Shown: piece by piece, positions 46,897 through 58,400 of the stretch
How positions within the stretch are numbered: position 1 is the stretch's first letter
Layout of the letters: each line of letters begins with the position of its first letter
Origin: Panicum virgatum
Lineage: Eukaryota > Streptophyta > Magnoliopsida > Poales > Poaceae
Reading direction: 5' to 3'
Assembly: GCF_016808335.1 (NCBI RefSeq)
Contig: NC_053142.1
Span: 4,026,094 to 4,090,093 of the forward strand
Length of the DNA: 64,000 nucleotides
Notes under the pieces: generated by a model
Seen by the model: only the letters and a program-made list of their open reading frames with translations
What the model was told of the DNA's origin: nothing
Database searches by the model: none
Program-made: the position numbers and the translations under genes

Positions 46897-47560
46897 GTGG
46901 CGTGGAATCCTATCCTGCTTGGGCCTCATGACCTGCTACCCCCACGGAACATCGTCCATTGGCAGGCTTGCTTTGGGCAGCTGTTCCCGACGGAGGGGAC
47001 GAATCAGATCGTCCTCTTCCGGCAGTTCTTTGAATCCGGACTCGGCCTTCCCACCGGCGCCTTCTTCCGCGGACTCCTCCACTTCTATGGCATCGAGGTC
47101 ATCCATCTCTATCCGAACTCTATCCTCGCGATCTCCATCTTCATCCACTTGTTCGAGGCGTATCTCGGGATCCCGCTACATTTTGGATTGTGGCGGTACA
47201 TGTACTGGCTGAAGCCGCAGCCGAGCGAGGAGAAGATGATGGTGGTAGGCGGCGCCGGATTCGTGATGCAGCAAGACAAGTTCAGGCGATACTTCGATAT
47301 CCCCGTGACCTCCTCGAAGAAAGGGTGGCACGAGGAGTGGTTCTTGATTGAGAACATCCTCCCAAAGATCCAATGCCACACGGGGGCTCGCCACGTGGTG
47401 AGGGACTGCTGGACGGACCTCCTGGATGTGTAGGAGATGGCACTGATCGACGAGCTCCTCGACATGATCGCGGATCTGCGCAACAACAAGCTGACTACGA
47501 TCGGCATTGCCTGCAACTTCGCCCGCAGACTGGTCCAGCCAATTAAGGACGGAGCGCATT
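46897..47560 (+). pseudogene. Gypsy-associated ORF (transposase_28/gypsy-type domain)
   Basis: Encodes FRQFFESGLGLPTGAFFRGL, HLYPNSILAISIFIHLFEAY and LWRYMYWLKPQPSE, the hallmark of the plant gypsy-type transposon domain PF04195 found in an extra ORF of grass Gypsy elements. A TAG at 47431 ends the ORF. The same frame continues with EMALIDELLDMIADLRNN, typical of the domain's following region, to a second stop near 47560. No ATG is well placed; the domain itself begins about 46930. It is a broken copy. Confidence 0.75.
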
Positions 47561-48405
47561 GACGCCACCCGGGAAGCTATCCGGGATGTTCAGCGGGTGG
47601 AGATGGTGGCGTGGCTGGAACCTTTCTTCAAGGAGCCGGTAACTGATCATGAGCAGCCGCGCCCTTTCTCCCTGAAGAGGCCTGCGCCACTGGTGAGTCA
47701 CCCTCCCGAGTAGCTTGTATGTACATTTTGACGAACTGTTATCTGACACGCCCGTCGGCCGTGTTTCTACTTTTCTTTGGTAGGAGCGTGCCTTTGTTTA
47801 CTTCTCCCCCCTCCCGGAAACGCAGAGCAGGCTGCGCGCAAGGAAGCGGAGCAGAGCACTCGGCCCCGGCGCACGGAGTGGGCGCCGAGCGACACGCCGA
47901 CACCGAGGGGTCCTTGAGCCCAAATGTTCTCGTGAGCACAGCGGCATGTACCCACCCGATGTTCCCATCGTCCATCCAAGTTCCGAATCTTCAACAAGTT
48001 CAAATGACCTCCACAGTTTACTGTTTGGATCTTTTCTTAGCAGCTTAAGAACGGCAATATCCTCGTCCCAGTTCACACTTGTTCTCATTCATGTGCGAGC
48101 TACCTACCTGGCAATATTCTCGAGCGGGGTCGGGGAGCGCGGCACCTGCGGCTGCTGCCCCTGCCCCCCAGTGCGGCGAGAGGTGGTGGCGCGCAGCGCC
48201 GGGGTCGGCCGTTAGCAGCTCGCGGGTCGTCCACCGGGACGCGGCAGCGCGGTTCCGGAAGCCCCCTCCTGCAGCAGGAACTGCCGGATGCCGGCGGCGA
48301 GCGCGAGGTTGGATTTGGGGGAGGCGACCCAACAGCGGAGGCGATGCCGCCACGGCCTTTGGGTGGGCAGGTCCGGCGGACATCAGTTTGGCCGCAAAGA
48401 CGTTC
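47561..48405. other. GC-rich transposon interior, no assigned gene
   Basis: Mixed Arg/Ala/Pro-rich ORFs on both strands without recognisable domains. CTGACACGCCCGTCGGCCGTG at 47740 resembles GTGACACGCCCATTGGCCGT at 45685, linking this stretch to the same Gypsy-type region. Confidence 0.35.
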
Positions 48406-48765
48406 ACACCCTACATGGGCGGACAATTCTTCGCCTGGTTGCTCCTACATGGGCGTCTGCAGTGCAAAACAAATCTCCTTCAGAGGAGGATCGTTGAAGA
48501 TGCCACCTGTGAACTCTGTGCTCAAGCAGAGGAGACTGCAGAACATCTACTCTTCCACTGCCCCTTTGCAGCGTCGTTTTGGCAATGCCTGGGTATTCAG
48601 GTGGAGCCTGATGTTGCTGTCTGCAATCTTCTCCATATCCCAAAGCCAGAAAATTTGCCGATGGCGCACTTTGATACTTTTACCCTAGTACGCTGCTGGC
48701 ACTTATGGAAGCGTCGCAATGGGATTGTCTTCAGGCAGGAGAGTGAAAGCGATCGAGTGCTCTAG
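48406..48765 (+). pseudogene. LINE zf-RVT (zinc knuckle) fragment
   Basis: Open frame with FFAWLLLHGRLQCKTNLLQR, CELCAQAEETAEHLLFHCPF (C-x2-C...H-x4-C) and CWHLWKRRNGIVF, the C-terminal zinc-binding domain of plant LINE ORF2 proteins. Upstream RT is absent. Part of its 3' end is repeated after a short insert (CTTATGGAGCGTCGCAATG at 48815 and a variant at 48704). Confidence 0.8.
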
Positions 48766-48859
48766 CCTAGGAGGGGGATGGGGTGAATTAGGCACTCTTA
48801 AAACCTTAACCTTTGGCTCCTACTTATGGAGCGTCGCAATGTGATTGTCTTCGGGAGAT

Positions 48860-49592
48860 TGTTAGATTTAGTCCCATATCGGAAATTGATGTTAGGGGAG
48901 CACAACATATAAAGCGAGGCAATTCTCACCTATCAGGCTAGCCTTTTGAGTTGAGTTAGGCCTGAGGCCTTAGTTGGTTGGCCTCCGGTAGACCTAGGCC
49001 TGGTAGGCGCCGGCTCGTGGGTATAGCGGGCCGAGGCACATTCTGCTGCGCACTCTAACAAGTGGTATAAGAGCCAAAGGTTGAAAAATTTGGAAGATCT
49101 TCGGGGTCACATGGTGACGGGGGAGCTCGTGAACGTCTTCGGAAGGTCGTACAGGTTGTGTGTGACTGGAGAGTTAGACTCGGGGCCCTGGTAGAACGTC
49201 TTCCGAGAGATCACATGGGTTGTATGTGATGGAAGAGTTGGACCCAATATGTGACGGGGGAGATTGTTAGATTTAGTCCCACATCGAAAATTAATGGTGG
49301 GGGAGCACAACACCTGGTAGAACGTCTTCCGGGAGATCACATGGGTTGTATGTGATGGAAGAGTTGGACCCAATATGTGACGAGGGAGATTGTTAGATTT
49401 AGTCCCACATCGAAAATTAATGGTGGGGGAGCACAACATATAAAGTGGGGCAGTCCTCACATATCAAGCTAGTCTTTTGGGTTGAGTTAGGCCTGAGACA
49501 TTGGTTGGTTGGGCTCCGGTCGACCTAAGCCTGGTAGGGCGCCAGCCCGTGGGTATAGCAGGCCGGGCCGGTTTCCGCTGTGCACGCAAACA
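48860..49592 (+). mobile_element. TRIM retrotransposon with internal/LTR junction duplication
   Basis: Two short LTRs, 48860-49060 (201 bp) and 49391-49592 (202 bp). Both start TGTTAGATTTAGTCCCA and end in ...AACA. TGGTATAAGAGCC (49063-49075), a tRNA-Met primer binding site, follows the first; a purine tract GAGGGAGAT precedes the second. The interior is only about 330 bp and non-coding, the mark of a terminal-repeat retrotransposon in miniature. A unit of about 130 bp spanning the interior end and first ~50 bp of the 3' LTR is tandemly repeated (49186-49437), giving a partial third LTR start at 49266. No matching target duplication. Confidence 0.8.
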
Positions 49593-50791
49593 AAGACGCC
49601 CCGCACCAGCGTGCGCGGCGCGTCGTATGCCGCCTTCTCCCTTGCCGCGGCCGCCGTCCCCAGAGTGGAGCACCTCTTGGCGCAAGAACGCGCCCTCCTC
49701 CTGCTCGCCGTCCTCGGTGGTGCCCTCCCCACCGCCGGCATCTTCTTGGAGGAGATGGGAACAGGGGACGAGCCGGAGCCGCACTTCTTGGCGGCCTTGC
49801 CGCCGGCACCAAGAACTAGCTCCTGCTGCGCCAGTTGATTCCCCGCCCGCGACAATGGCGGCGGCGACACCGTGCGAACGGCCGTCATGCTCCTCCTCCT
49901 CTGGCACTCCTCGGAGGACACCGCGGAGGCCGCGAGCTCCAGGGGCAGCGGCGAGCGCGGAGTCCACGAGCTCCAGGCGCGGCGACGAGCGCGGAGTCTG
50001 CGAGCTCTAGGGGCGGTGGCCACGAGCTCCAGGGGTGGCGTCTGCGGCGGTCGCGAGCTCCAGTGGAAGGCAAGGAGGCAGGGGGCAGCGGCGAGCTCCA
50101 CACACTAGCGGAGGAAGCAGGGGAGGCGTGGGGAGAGAGAAAGAGATAGAATGGGAGGGAGGGGGTGAAGGTAGAAGATAACAATTTTAGAGAGTTTTTT
50201 TTGCATATATTCATGCCACGTGGCGTCATATCAAGGGGTAGACCTAAGTGGCACAACTTAACAAGTTCAGGGTGCCAGATTTTGATTTAACGAGTTTGTG
50301 GACCTAAGTGGCATCTGAGAATAAGTTCGAGGACTGCTGGTGTATTTAACTCTTTTGTCTTCATGGCTTTAGATTTTGAAAGACATGTAAACCTCCTTCG
50401 ATGTAAAGGCTGTTATATTTAGCCTACTTCTCGATAGAGTGGAAAACCCATTTCCACTCAGTTCCTTTTTTCTCTTGGCTTGGCGAATAATACGTGATGA
50501 CATGTTCAACAGAAGCTGCTGCATTTAGTACTTGATATTTCTGTCTAGTGCTGTGTGCCTATGTCGCTATGTCGCACTTTCAATGTGGTTGTTTTGTATG
50601 CGGTATTATGTGACTTGGTGTTGGATTAATGTACTTCTTATGGGATAGTCTAATATCTGAACCATATTCAGTCCATTGTGGTTTCTTCATTTATCTGGAG
50701 TTCATTGCTTGCTGTTCTCATGGTATACTTTCTTTTTTACAGTTAAGTTATTGCACACTAATAATGCGGCATATTGAATACATTGAAATTG
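49593..50791. other. GC-rich block then AT-rich gene-free stretch
   Basis: 49600-50110 is GC-rich with imperfect repeats of GCGAGCTCCAGG/GGCGAGCGCGGAG; ORFs on both strands are compositional. 50190-50345 (AGACCTAAGTGGCAC, GTGGACCTAAGTGGCATC, AAGTTCGAGGACTGCTGGTG) resembles a common grass repeat end. 50350-50790 shows nothing. Confidence 0.4.
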
Positions 50792-51353
50792 CTAATGCAT
50801 AAAAAATGTCTCTGTCAAGCAAAGATAGGAATTTAAGGTTCTCCTAATATGGCATATCAATTTGCTCCTCATGTCTGCATCTGTAATTCTGTATTGTAAC
50901 TTTCCAGATCTCTTCTTCACTGGTACATCTTCATCCAATGGATCAGTGATGAGCCGACCTTTAGCTTTATCGGTGACTGAAGACGCCTTCTTATTCGATG
51001 TTATGAATTTCCTTATTGATGTATTCGGTGGTCTTCCACCTAAACATGCTCTGACCGGCAGCTTAGATGGTACCTGGCAATCAACCTTTTCAGTTATTGG
51101 TATATCTTTTGTTTGAGATGTCTGAACCTGTGATCGTGTTAAGAGAGTCAAGGGCTTTCATTGCCTCTGCAAAAACTGAATCTTCTAATGATGATCCGTT
51201 GTTGGCCAAGTCCATTACTCTGTGCAGCAGGATGGTCTTCTTAATCTTATCTGCGTTTGGGAATATTGATTTATTGGGGGTGCGCCAACCATTGCAAGGG
51301 AACTTTTTTGTTGCTTGTTTTGTCCATCTCCTCAGTATGTTTCTTTTGTCCAT
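50792..51353 (-). pseudogene. FAR1/FHY3-like fragment (C-terminal to the SWIM finger)
   Basis: The minus strand reads NILRRWTKQATKKF, then LEDSVFAEAMKALDSLN, which match the region after the SWIM zinc finger in FAR1-related, MULE-derived proteins. The continuation (ITEKVDCQVPSKLPVRACLG, GRPPNTSIRKFITSNKKAS) lies in another frame, so a frameshift near 51130 or an intron separates them. No DDE or SWIM part is present. It may be a remnant of a domesticated-type gene or of a MULE. Confidence 0.45.
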
Positions 51354-51389
51354 CTCAGTATGTTTTCTGGTGGAATTTCTTTTTGAACT

Positions 51390-53029
51390 AGGTTGACAAG
51401 GACCAGCATTGTATGGAATTCAGGGGTCAAAGAGACATTTCAAATAGAAAACCAAGGTGTTTCACAGTTATATAAGTGATACTTTGAGTGCGCGATGGCA
51501 AGTCACTCCTGCACTATATGTTGTCTATGGACCGGCACAACACAGCAATAAAGAGGCCTTTTTAGTGGAGATAGCTCACACCTGCTCGTGGGAGTCTCTA
51601 CCTTATATTATAGGTGGGGACTTTAATATTATGAGACACCCAAATGACAAGAGCACAGATAACTTTCATAGTAAATGGCCCAACCTCTTTAATGCGGTAA
51701 TCGAAACCCTGGACCTCAAAGAGATTGTTATGTCGGGTCGTCAATACACTTGGGCTGGTCCAGGAGACGAGCCGACTTTTGAGAAACTTGATAGAGTACT
51801 TGTTAGTACTGAATGGGAGGTTAAATACCCTCTATCAATGGTTGAGGCTAGAGATAGAAATATTTCTGATCACACTCCCCTTGTCTTAAACACGGGCTCT
51901 TCTACTCACCAAAACAGGCAACCATCCTTCAAATTTGAGAGGGGCTGGTTGATTACAGATGGATTCTTTGATATGGTCGCAGATATTTGGCGAAAGGAAT
52001 GCCATGGCACCACATCGCTGCAAAGATGGCAAAATAAGATTAGGCCTCAGACAATATCTAAGAGGGTGGGCTAGGCATATAGCTGGAGTTTATAAAAAAA
52101 GAAAAAAAGAAACTTATCTACTCGTTAGACGAGTTAGATAAAAAGGCAGAAATTAGTATCCTGACAGATAATGAGATCAATTTAAAGCATTATCTAAAGG
52201 AGATATTAATTTTCCTTTCGAGAGAAGAAGAGATTAAATGGTATGAGAGGGTGAAGGTGAAAACCCTTCTTCAGGGAGATGACAACAGTCGCTTCTTTCA
52301 TCTAGTGGCCAATGGCAAGCACCGCAAACAACACATCTTCATATTAGAACAAGAAGATTGTGTAATTGTGGGAGACCTAGAACTCAAAAAGTATATCACA
52401 AATTATTACAAGAACTTGTTTGGTCAACCAGATGAGAATGACATCTCACTTGTAGAAAGTTGAATAGATGACATTCCTCAAGTAACAGAAACAGAGAATG
52501 GGATCCTGATATCTGCTATCACTGAGACAGAAGTGAAGGAGGCGGTGTTCCAAATGGAACACAATAAAGCACCTGGCCCTGATGGCTTCCCGGCAGAATT
52601 TTATCAAGTATTCTGGGAAATAATAAATGAGGATTTTATGGCACTCTTCAAAGATTTCCAGAAAGAACGCCTATCCCTTTATAGTCTCAACTTTGGAGTG
52701 ATTACACTACTTCCAAAGATAGTGGATGCGAAACAGATACAACAATATAGGCCAATCTGTGTTTCTAATGTTTGTTTCAAGATTTTCACAAAAGTGTGCA
52801 CCAACAGGTTGAATAAAGTACCTCAAACAGTGGTCAGTCCCTCCCAAACTGCTTTTATGCCAGGTAGAAATATCATGGAGGGTGTCGTCATACTCCACGA
52901 AACCATTCACGTGCTACACACTAAGAAACGAGATGGGGTCATTTTCAAAATTGACTTCGAAAAGGCCAATGACAAAGTTAAGTGGTCGTTCCTTCAACAA
53001 ACACTAAGAATAATGAAAGGGTTCTCACC
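51390..53029 (+). mobile_element. LINE, endonuclease and first half of reverse transcriptase
   Basis: 5'-truncated plant L1-type element. 51457-52074 encodes the C-terminal half of the endonuclease (LPYIIGGDFNIMRHPND, FEKLDRVLVS, SDHTPLVLN). Frameshifts follow. 52251-52463 holds KTLLQGDDNSRFFHLVANGK and YYKNLFGQP. 52533 on is the RT start (HNKAPGPDGFPAEFYQVFWE, QQYRPICVSNVCFKIFTKVC, SQTAFMPGRNIMEGVVILHE). The FEKAYD motif reads FEKAND. The ORF breaks off after MKGFSP, where an LTR is inserted, and resumes at 54317. Confidence 0.9.
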
Positions 53030-54316
53030 TGTAGCGAAAATGGCCTCTCATGCCATATTTCAATATAATGTTTTGGCGATTGATGACACACACAACACTT
53101 GGACTAATGTGATTGTTAAGATGACTATTCTTAGGCTTTTAGGTTCAAGTGATGACAAAGAGAAGAGAGGTGTAGCAAGCCCCGAAGGGCCACCCCTACG
53201 GGGGTTCCGCTCAAATAAAAGAAATTGCATACATCGGTGCATTGACAGATGAAGACAGAGGAAATTCTATACACCGGTTAAACCGACGATTAGATATTGG
53301 TGAACGTCGGTGCAGTTGTCCAGAGAGTTAGTTTTTCAGCAACTACACTCACCGGTTAAACCGACGCTGCATCGGTTGATTACGTCGGTCGATTGATCAG
53401 GTAGCCGTTGAAGTATAACGGCTAGTTGGAGAATGCACTCACCGGTTAAACCGGTGATGACAAAAGCTAGAGCATCGGATTAACCGGTGTTAAGGGTTTT
53501 TGTCAGCCTTTTTCCAACGGCTAGTTTGAGGGGTTGGGGCTATATATATGCCACCCCACGGCTCATTTGAGAGTGCTGGAGACCATACAAGCATACAAGA
53601 GTAAAAGATCATCTCCAACCATCCTAGAGCTTCATTGTACATCATATAGGCTTAAGCACACTTGTGAGAGTGCTTAGTGCTTGTAATAGGGATTAGTTCT
53701 TGTGAGAGCTCCCTTGAGAGAAGCCTTGCTGCGGCAAGCAACTTGTGATCCGTCGTGTGACCCTCTGTCTTGGTGTGGAGTGGCAACGACACTTTGTGCG
53801 GGGGAAGAGGAGGCCCCCTCCTTGGTGGAGAAGCTCCGTAGTGGATTTGGGCCAGGTGACCGAGAGAGACGGTGGCGGTGCACGAGACTTAGTGTCTTGT
53901 GGGCACTTGCCTTTGCTTGCCGGCATCGCCTTGGTGGCGTAGTGCAAGACGTGATCGGAAGAGCCTTGGTGTCCTGTGGACGTAGGCGTTTGTGCCGAAC
54001 CACGTTACATGACCGTGTCTACTCGGGAGTTTGCATCCCTCTTGCACTTACCTCTTTACTTATCGTATTACGCTTCCGCATTTACTCTATCTTGCATGCC
54101 TTTACTTTCCTAGTTAGTTTGATTAGGATTGGCTATAGGTTGCAAGTTTTTAGAGGTAAGTAGAGAGTAGCATTGATAAACCTTAGTCATAACTAGCATG
54201 TGTAGGACGTGTTAGGTTTATCTTATGCAAGTAGTTTGAGCCCTAGGACAAAAAGCGATTAGCGACCCTATTGACCCCCTCCCCCTCTAGGGTCGGACAC
54301 CCCGGTGATCCTTACA
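53030..54316 (+). mobile_element. Copia-type solo LTR inserted in the LINE
   Basis: Begins TGTAGCGAAAATGG and ends GATCCTTACA. The 5-bp TCACC flanks both sides (53025-53029 and 54317-54321). Removing 1287 bp plus one TCACC restores the LINE reading MKGFSP-KWCRWVEG. A TATA-like CTATATATATG is at 53540. The part 53265-53490 holds several CACCGGTTAAACCG words. GTGATGACAAAGAGAA near the start and the CCTCTAGGGTCGGAC part near the end resemble Angela/SIRE-type grass LTRs; that assignment is tentative. No internal coding domain, so a solo LTR. Confidence 0.9.
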
Positions 54317-56230
54317 TCACCCAAATGGTGTAGATGGGTTGAAGGAATGGTTAAGGGGGGTAGTGTTGGGGTTAAGGTCAATGATGACATTGGTCATTAC
54401 TTCCAAACTAAGAGGGGGCTTAGACAAGGTGACCCTATGTCTCCCGTCCTGTTTAATATATAGTTACTGATATGCTAGCAATTTTGATTAAAAGAGCTAA
54501 GGATGATGGACAAATCAGTGGTGTTATACCACACCTAGTGGATTATGGCTTGTCGATTTTGCAATATGCAGACGATACAATCATTTTTGTAGACCATGAC
54601 ATCGAACAGGCAAAAAATATGAAGCTTTTGCTATGTGTTTTCGAACAGATTTCTAGTCTTAAGATAAAGTTCCACAAAAGTGAGATCTTTTGTTATGGAC
54701 AAGCGAAAAAGTTTGAAGATGAGTATATCGACCTCTTTGGATGCAATGCTGGGGAATATCCTTTCAGATATTTGGGTATCCCAATGCATCATCGACAACT
54801 CCGTAATATTGATTGGAGTAAAGTTGAAGAACGTTTTGAAAAGAAGTTAACATGTTGGAAAGCTAAGCACTTGTCATATGGAGGTAGATTAGTTCTCCTC
54901 AACTCAGTGCTTAGTAGCCTACCCATGTTCATGATGTCCTTTTTTGAGATACCAAAAGGGGTTCTTAAGAAACTTAATCAATACAGATCGCATTTCTTTT
55001 GGCAAGGTGGTTCGGATAAGAAGAAGTACCACTTAGCTAAATGGGACATTCTCTGTCGCCCTAAAGATCAAGGGGGCCTTGGAGTCATTGATCTCAAGGT
55101 TCAGAATAAATGCCTTCTAAGCAGATGGATAGTTAACCTGCTTAATGGCGAAGGCGCATGGCAATCTTTACTCAGAAACAAATATTTGAGCACAAAATCT
55201 CTACCACAAGTCCAAGCTAAACCGAACTACTCTCATTTTTTGAGAGGGTTAATGATGATTAAAGAAGAGGTCTTGGCATGTGGATCCTTTGAGATTAAAG
55301 ATGGGAAACAAATGAGATTTTGGGAGGACACTTGGGTGGGCCAAAGGCCATTCAAAGATCAGTATCCAACAATTTATAACATAGCTCGCCAACCACATGT
55401 TTCAATAGGGAGTGTGTTAAGTTCTGAACCCCTAAACATTTTGTTTAGAAGGGCTTTGGTGGATGAAAAACTCCAAGAATGGCTTGACCTAGTAGCTAAG
55501 ATAACAAACATCAATTTAGTTGAAGGGAGAGATCACTTCAGATGGAATTTACAATTTACATAAATACAGAATCTTTACTGTTAGATCTATGTACCTCCAC
55601 GAGATAAACCAACATGCTCCTTTTCGTCACAAATTGATTTGGAAACTAAAAATTCCTCTCAAGATAAAGATCTTCTTATGGTATCTCCAAAAAGGAGTTA
55701 TACTAAGAAAAGATAATCTAGTGAGGAAGAATTGGAAGGGGAGTTTGAAGTGTTGCTTCTGTAATTGCAATGAATCAATTACACATCTCCTCTTTGACTG
55801 TCACGATGCAAAGGAGATTTGGAGGATAGTCTATCTAGCTACAGGGTTAACTCTGCCAAGATCGATTTCCCATGTGCTAGGAAATTGGCTCTCAAATTTT
55901 GATGACAACGAAAAGCGTGTCATGTTGGTGGGGGCAGCCACATTATGTTGGGCTATTTGGAGATGTCGTAATGATATTATTTTTAACAATATCAAGTATT
56001 CTTCATTCATGCAGACTGTTTTCAGGGGGACCTACTGGTTGCGCCTGTGGGCGCACCTACATCATGAAGATACGATGAAGGTGTTGTTCCGAAAGGCGAG
56101 TCTTGCGTTGGAGACTATCGTCTTGGAAATAGCCAATCGGGGGAAGCATAACCTCAGGATTGGTTTAGATTCTTATTTCTTCAATTTTTCCCCCATTTAG
56201 CTAATGGATGGCTTTGTTTTGTAATAATCT
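54317..56230 (+). mobile_element. LINE, second half of RT and zf-RVT domain
   Basis: Continues the LINE: KWCRWVEGMVKGGS, RGLRQGDPMSPVLFNI, then a TA insertion shifts the frame. 54472-55563 contains the catalytic QYADDTIIF, LKIKFHKSEIFCYGQ, YLGIPMH and HLSYGGRLVLLNSVLSSLPM. 55520-56200 gives the zinc-knuckle end (IPLKIKIFLWYLQKGVILRK, CCFCNCNESITHLLFDCHDA, ATLCWAIWRCRNDIIFNN). The C terminus is complete to a TAG at 56200. YADD and the zinc ligands are intact; frameshifts and truncation make the copy inactive. Confidence 0.9.
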
Positions 56231-57020
56231 TTTAGCCGTACTAGTAGAGTGCACGTGCGACACGCACGTGTTACCAAATAAATTATTTATATTTATAGAA
56301 AATATAATAGACAATACTTTTATATTTATATCAAAGATATATTTATATACATGCAACAAGGATGTATTTAAAAAGTGATCTGCCAGGAGCAAAATTCTAT
56401 AAACAATTCAATATGAGCGTTCACAAGTACATTTACAGTTGCAGATATTCCATTGAATCCAAGCTTCTCAGGTCACATAACTTACTAACAGTTCCCCACC
56501 CTCTGTATTCAGAGCACACACCATCTTAATTTATTAATGGCCTGCTAGTTTGCTATGATGCTTTAATTGTGTGGCCAATGAAAACAAAAAAAAAGAAGAA
56601 TCTCGGTCAATATGATAGTAAACCACAATATATAGTCATATGAATATTATATTGTTTATTATTATTAAATATATTAAATTGTTCGACTCATGCAAGCATG
56701 TAGTTTTAAGGGAAATTGCACTAACCGAAAATATGGGCTGGCTATAAGCAATCTTTCAATAGAAGTTCACATAATTCATTATTAATAAAAATATTACTAC
56801 CCTTACATCTTGAAGGCAACAGATCAACAATTGAAATAAAGAACTATTAAAATGCTAAACAATAAAACATGGCAAAACAGTGAATGCTGATGCAAGCTTC
56901 CAAGTCTAGATCATGATGAGCACGAACACGTATGGAAGCTCCTTTCTCTTCATTAGATCTCTTGCGCCCCCTGCTTCAAGACAACCTCAGTAGAAGGCAC
57001 ATCTCAGCACTGGAAAGATG
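56231..57020. other. AT-rich gene-free stretch
   Basis: Begins near TACTAGTAGAGTGCACGTGC, similar in type to 43741, a frequent grass repeat end. Nothing else is recognisable. Confidence 0.4.
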
Positions 57021-57035
57021 TAGTTACCTACAGCT

Positions 57036-57286
57036 GCGAAAGGTTGGGCGGCCAAGTTGGCTAGCCCAGCCCGATAGTGTCGCTCCCACGAGGTCGTGAG
57101 TTCCAATCCCAGTCGGGACGAATTTCTGCTCGTGGATAAAAAAAATCCCCTTGATGTGCTCGCCGCAAGGCTTGGCCCTCTCGGGCATGGGCCAGGGTTC
57201 GGTGGTTTTTTCACGATCGGGAGAAGCTGATGTCGCTTCCTCTTAATGAAAAACGGTGGGGTCCGTTCACCCCCCCCCCCGCCGCG
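57036..57286 (+). mobile_element. tRNA-derived SINE with 15-bp target duplication
   Basis: TAGTTACCTACAGCT occurs on both sides (57021-57035 and 57287-57301), a typical target duplication of LINE-mobilised elements. The 5' part looks like a tRNA: A-box-like GGCCAAGTTGGCTAG near 57050 and B-box-like GAGTTCCAATCCC near 57098, about 50 bp apart. A tRNA-unrelated body follows (AAAAAAATCCCCTTGATGTG). The 3' end is a run of ten C plus GCCGCG instead of an A or T tail. Confidence 0.8.
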
Positions 57287-57301
57287 TAGTTACCTACAGC
57301 T

Positions 57302-58400
57302 TCACCTTTTCCAATATGATTACTTGCATTCAGGATGCACAAGGTCCTGGTAGCACAAGCATTTCGATTGAGTAATTTATCTTTCACTTCCTTAAAACCT
57401 AGCATTGTATGAATAAACTGAGAGCACGTGTTGCATTCACAGCATATATTATTTGTTCAAACATTGAAAGAACTATTTAGCTTAAAGAACTTACTGAAAG
57501 GATACATGATCAGAAAGCAGTAGCGCGTTTCCTCTTTTGAAGTCTGTTAACAATTCCAATTGTGGAGATGTACATACCATTCCTTTGTAAGAAGAATTAA
57601 AATGAGAAAAAAAATAATAATGATTTCTTTGCAAGAAAACAAGGTCTTTTTAATTTCCTCTAGAAAAGCTATTGAAATGCTTTAGGAGAAATGTAAAAAT
57701 TATAGCTTATACTTACTAAGCAACAGCAATCTTTCAGAAGAACTGGAGATTCAGTTGCTCAGACACATGGTTTTATTATTCTGGCCAAACATATCCTTAA
57801 CAAAATATTTTGAAATTCAGTTTCTGGATGAAAAATACCAAATCGCTGGTTCAGTTTGTACACCTGCAAGGAAATAAGAAACCATTAAATTAATCAAAAG
57901 GGGATATATTGTTGCACAATATGATCCTATACGGTTGCTAGAAAGAAAAGAAATAAATGATTGGTAAATTAGAATATGATATACTGCTCTAAATAATACT
58001 CTACACTTTCTTTTTAAAAAGAAGAAGGACTTACTTCTTCACCTCTGATTGCATTTACATCCTCGGTAGAAGGCAATAAATACATGTTCCACAAATATAG
58101 AATGCAAATAACTGTGTAATTTTCTTATTTTTTGAGCCAAATCTTTCAGCTAGTTCGTTTCATAACTAAAGGCTTTTTACCCATGGTCATACCCACCTGA
58201 GTCCTGGCTGTTTTTTAGCTCCTACCTTGTTACTCCAAAAATCCGCATGCATTTAGTTACAAAATCCTGTCCGGTGGCAAAAATCATCAAGACAACATGT
58301 AAGATGATCATTGCAGGCATTTTATCAAGCATGTGGTGAGCATGAATGCAGTAGGCAGCGGCAGGGATGGAACAAACTGAATCCAGCTAGCTGCAGCTTA
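57302..58400. other. AT-rich gene-free stretch
   Basis: No supported gene, RNA or complete transposon was recognised. Confidence 0.4.

Noticed and set aside
49464..50101. 167- and 204-codon minus-strand ORFs and a 169-codon plus-strand ORF
   Set aside because: All overlap in one GC-rich block with compositional bias and run into the TRIM LTR; no recognisable family.
53702..54163. 153-codon ORF
   Set aside because: Lies wholly inside the Copia-type solo LTR and has no domain.
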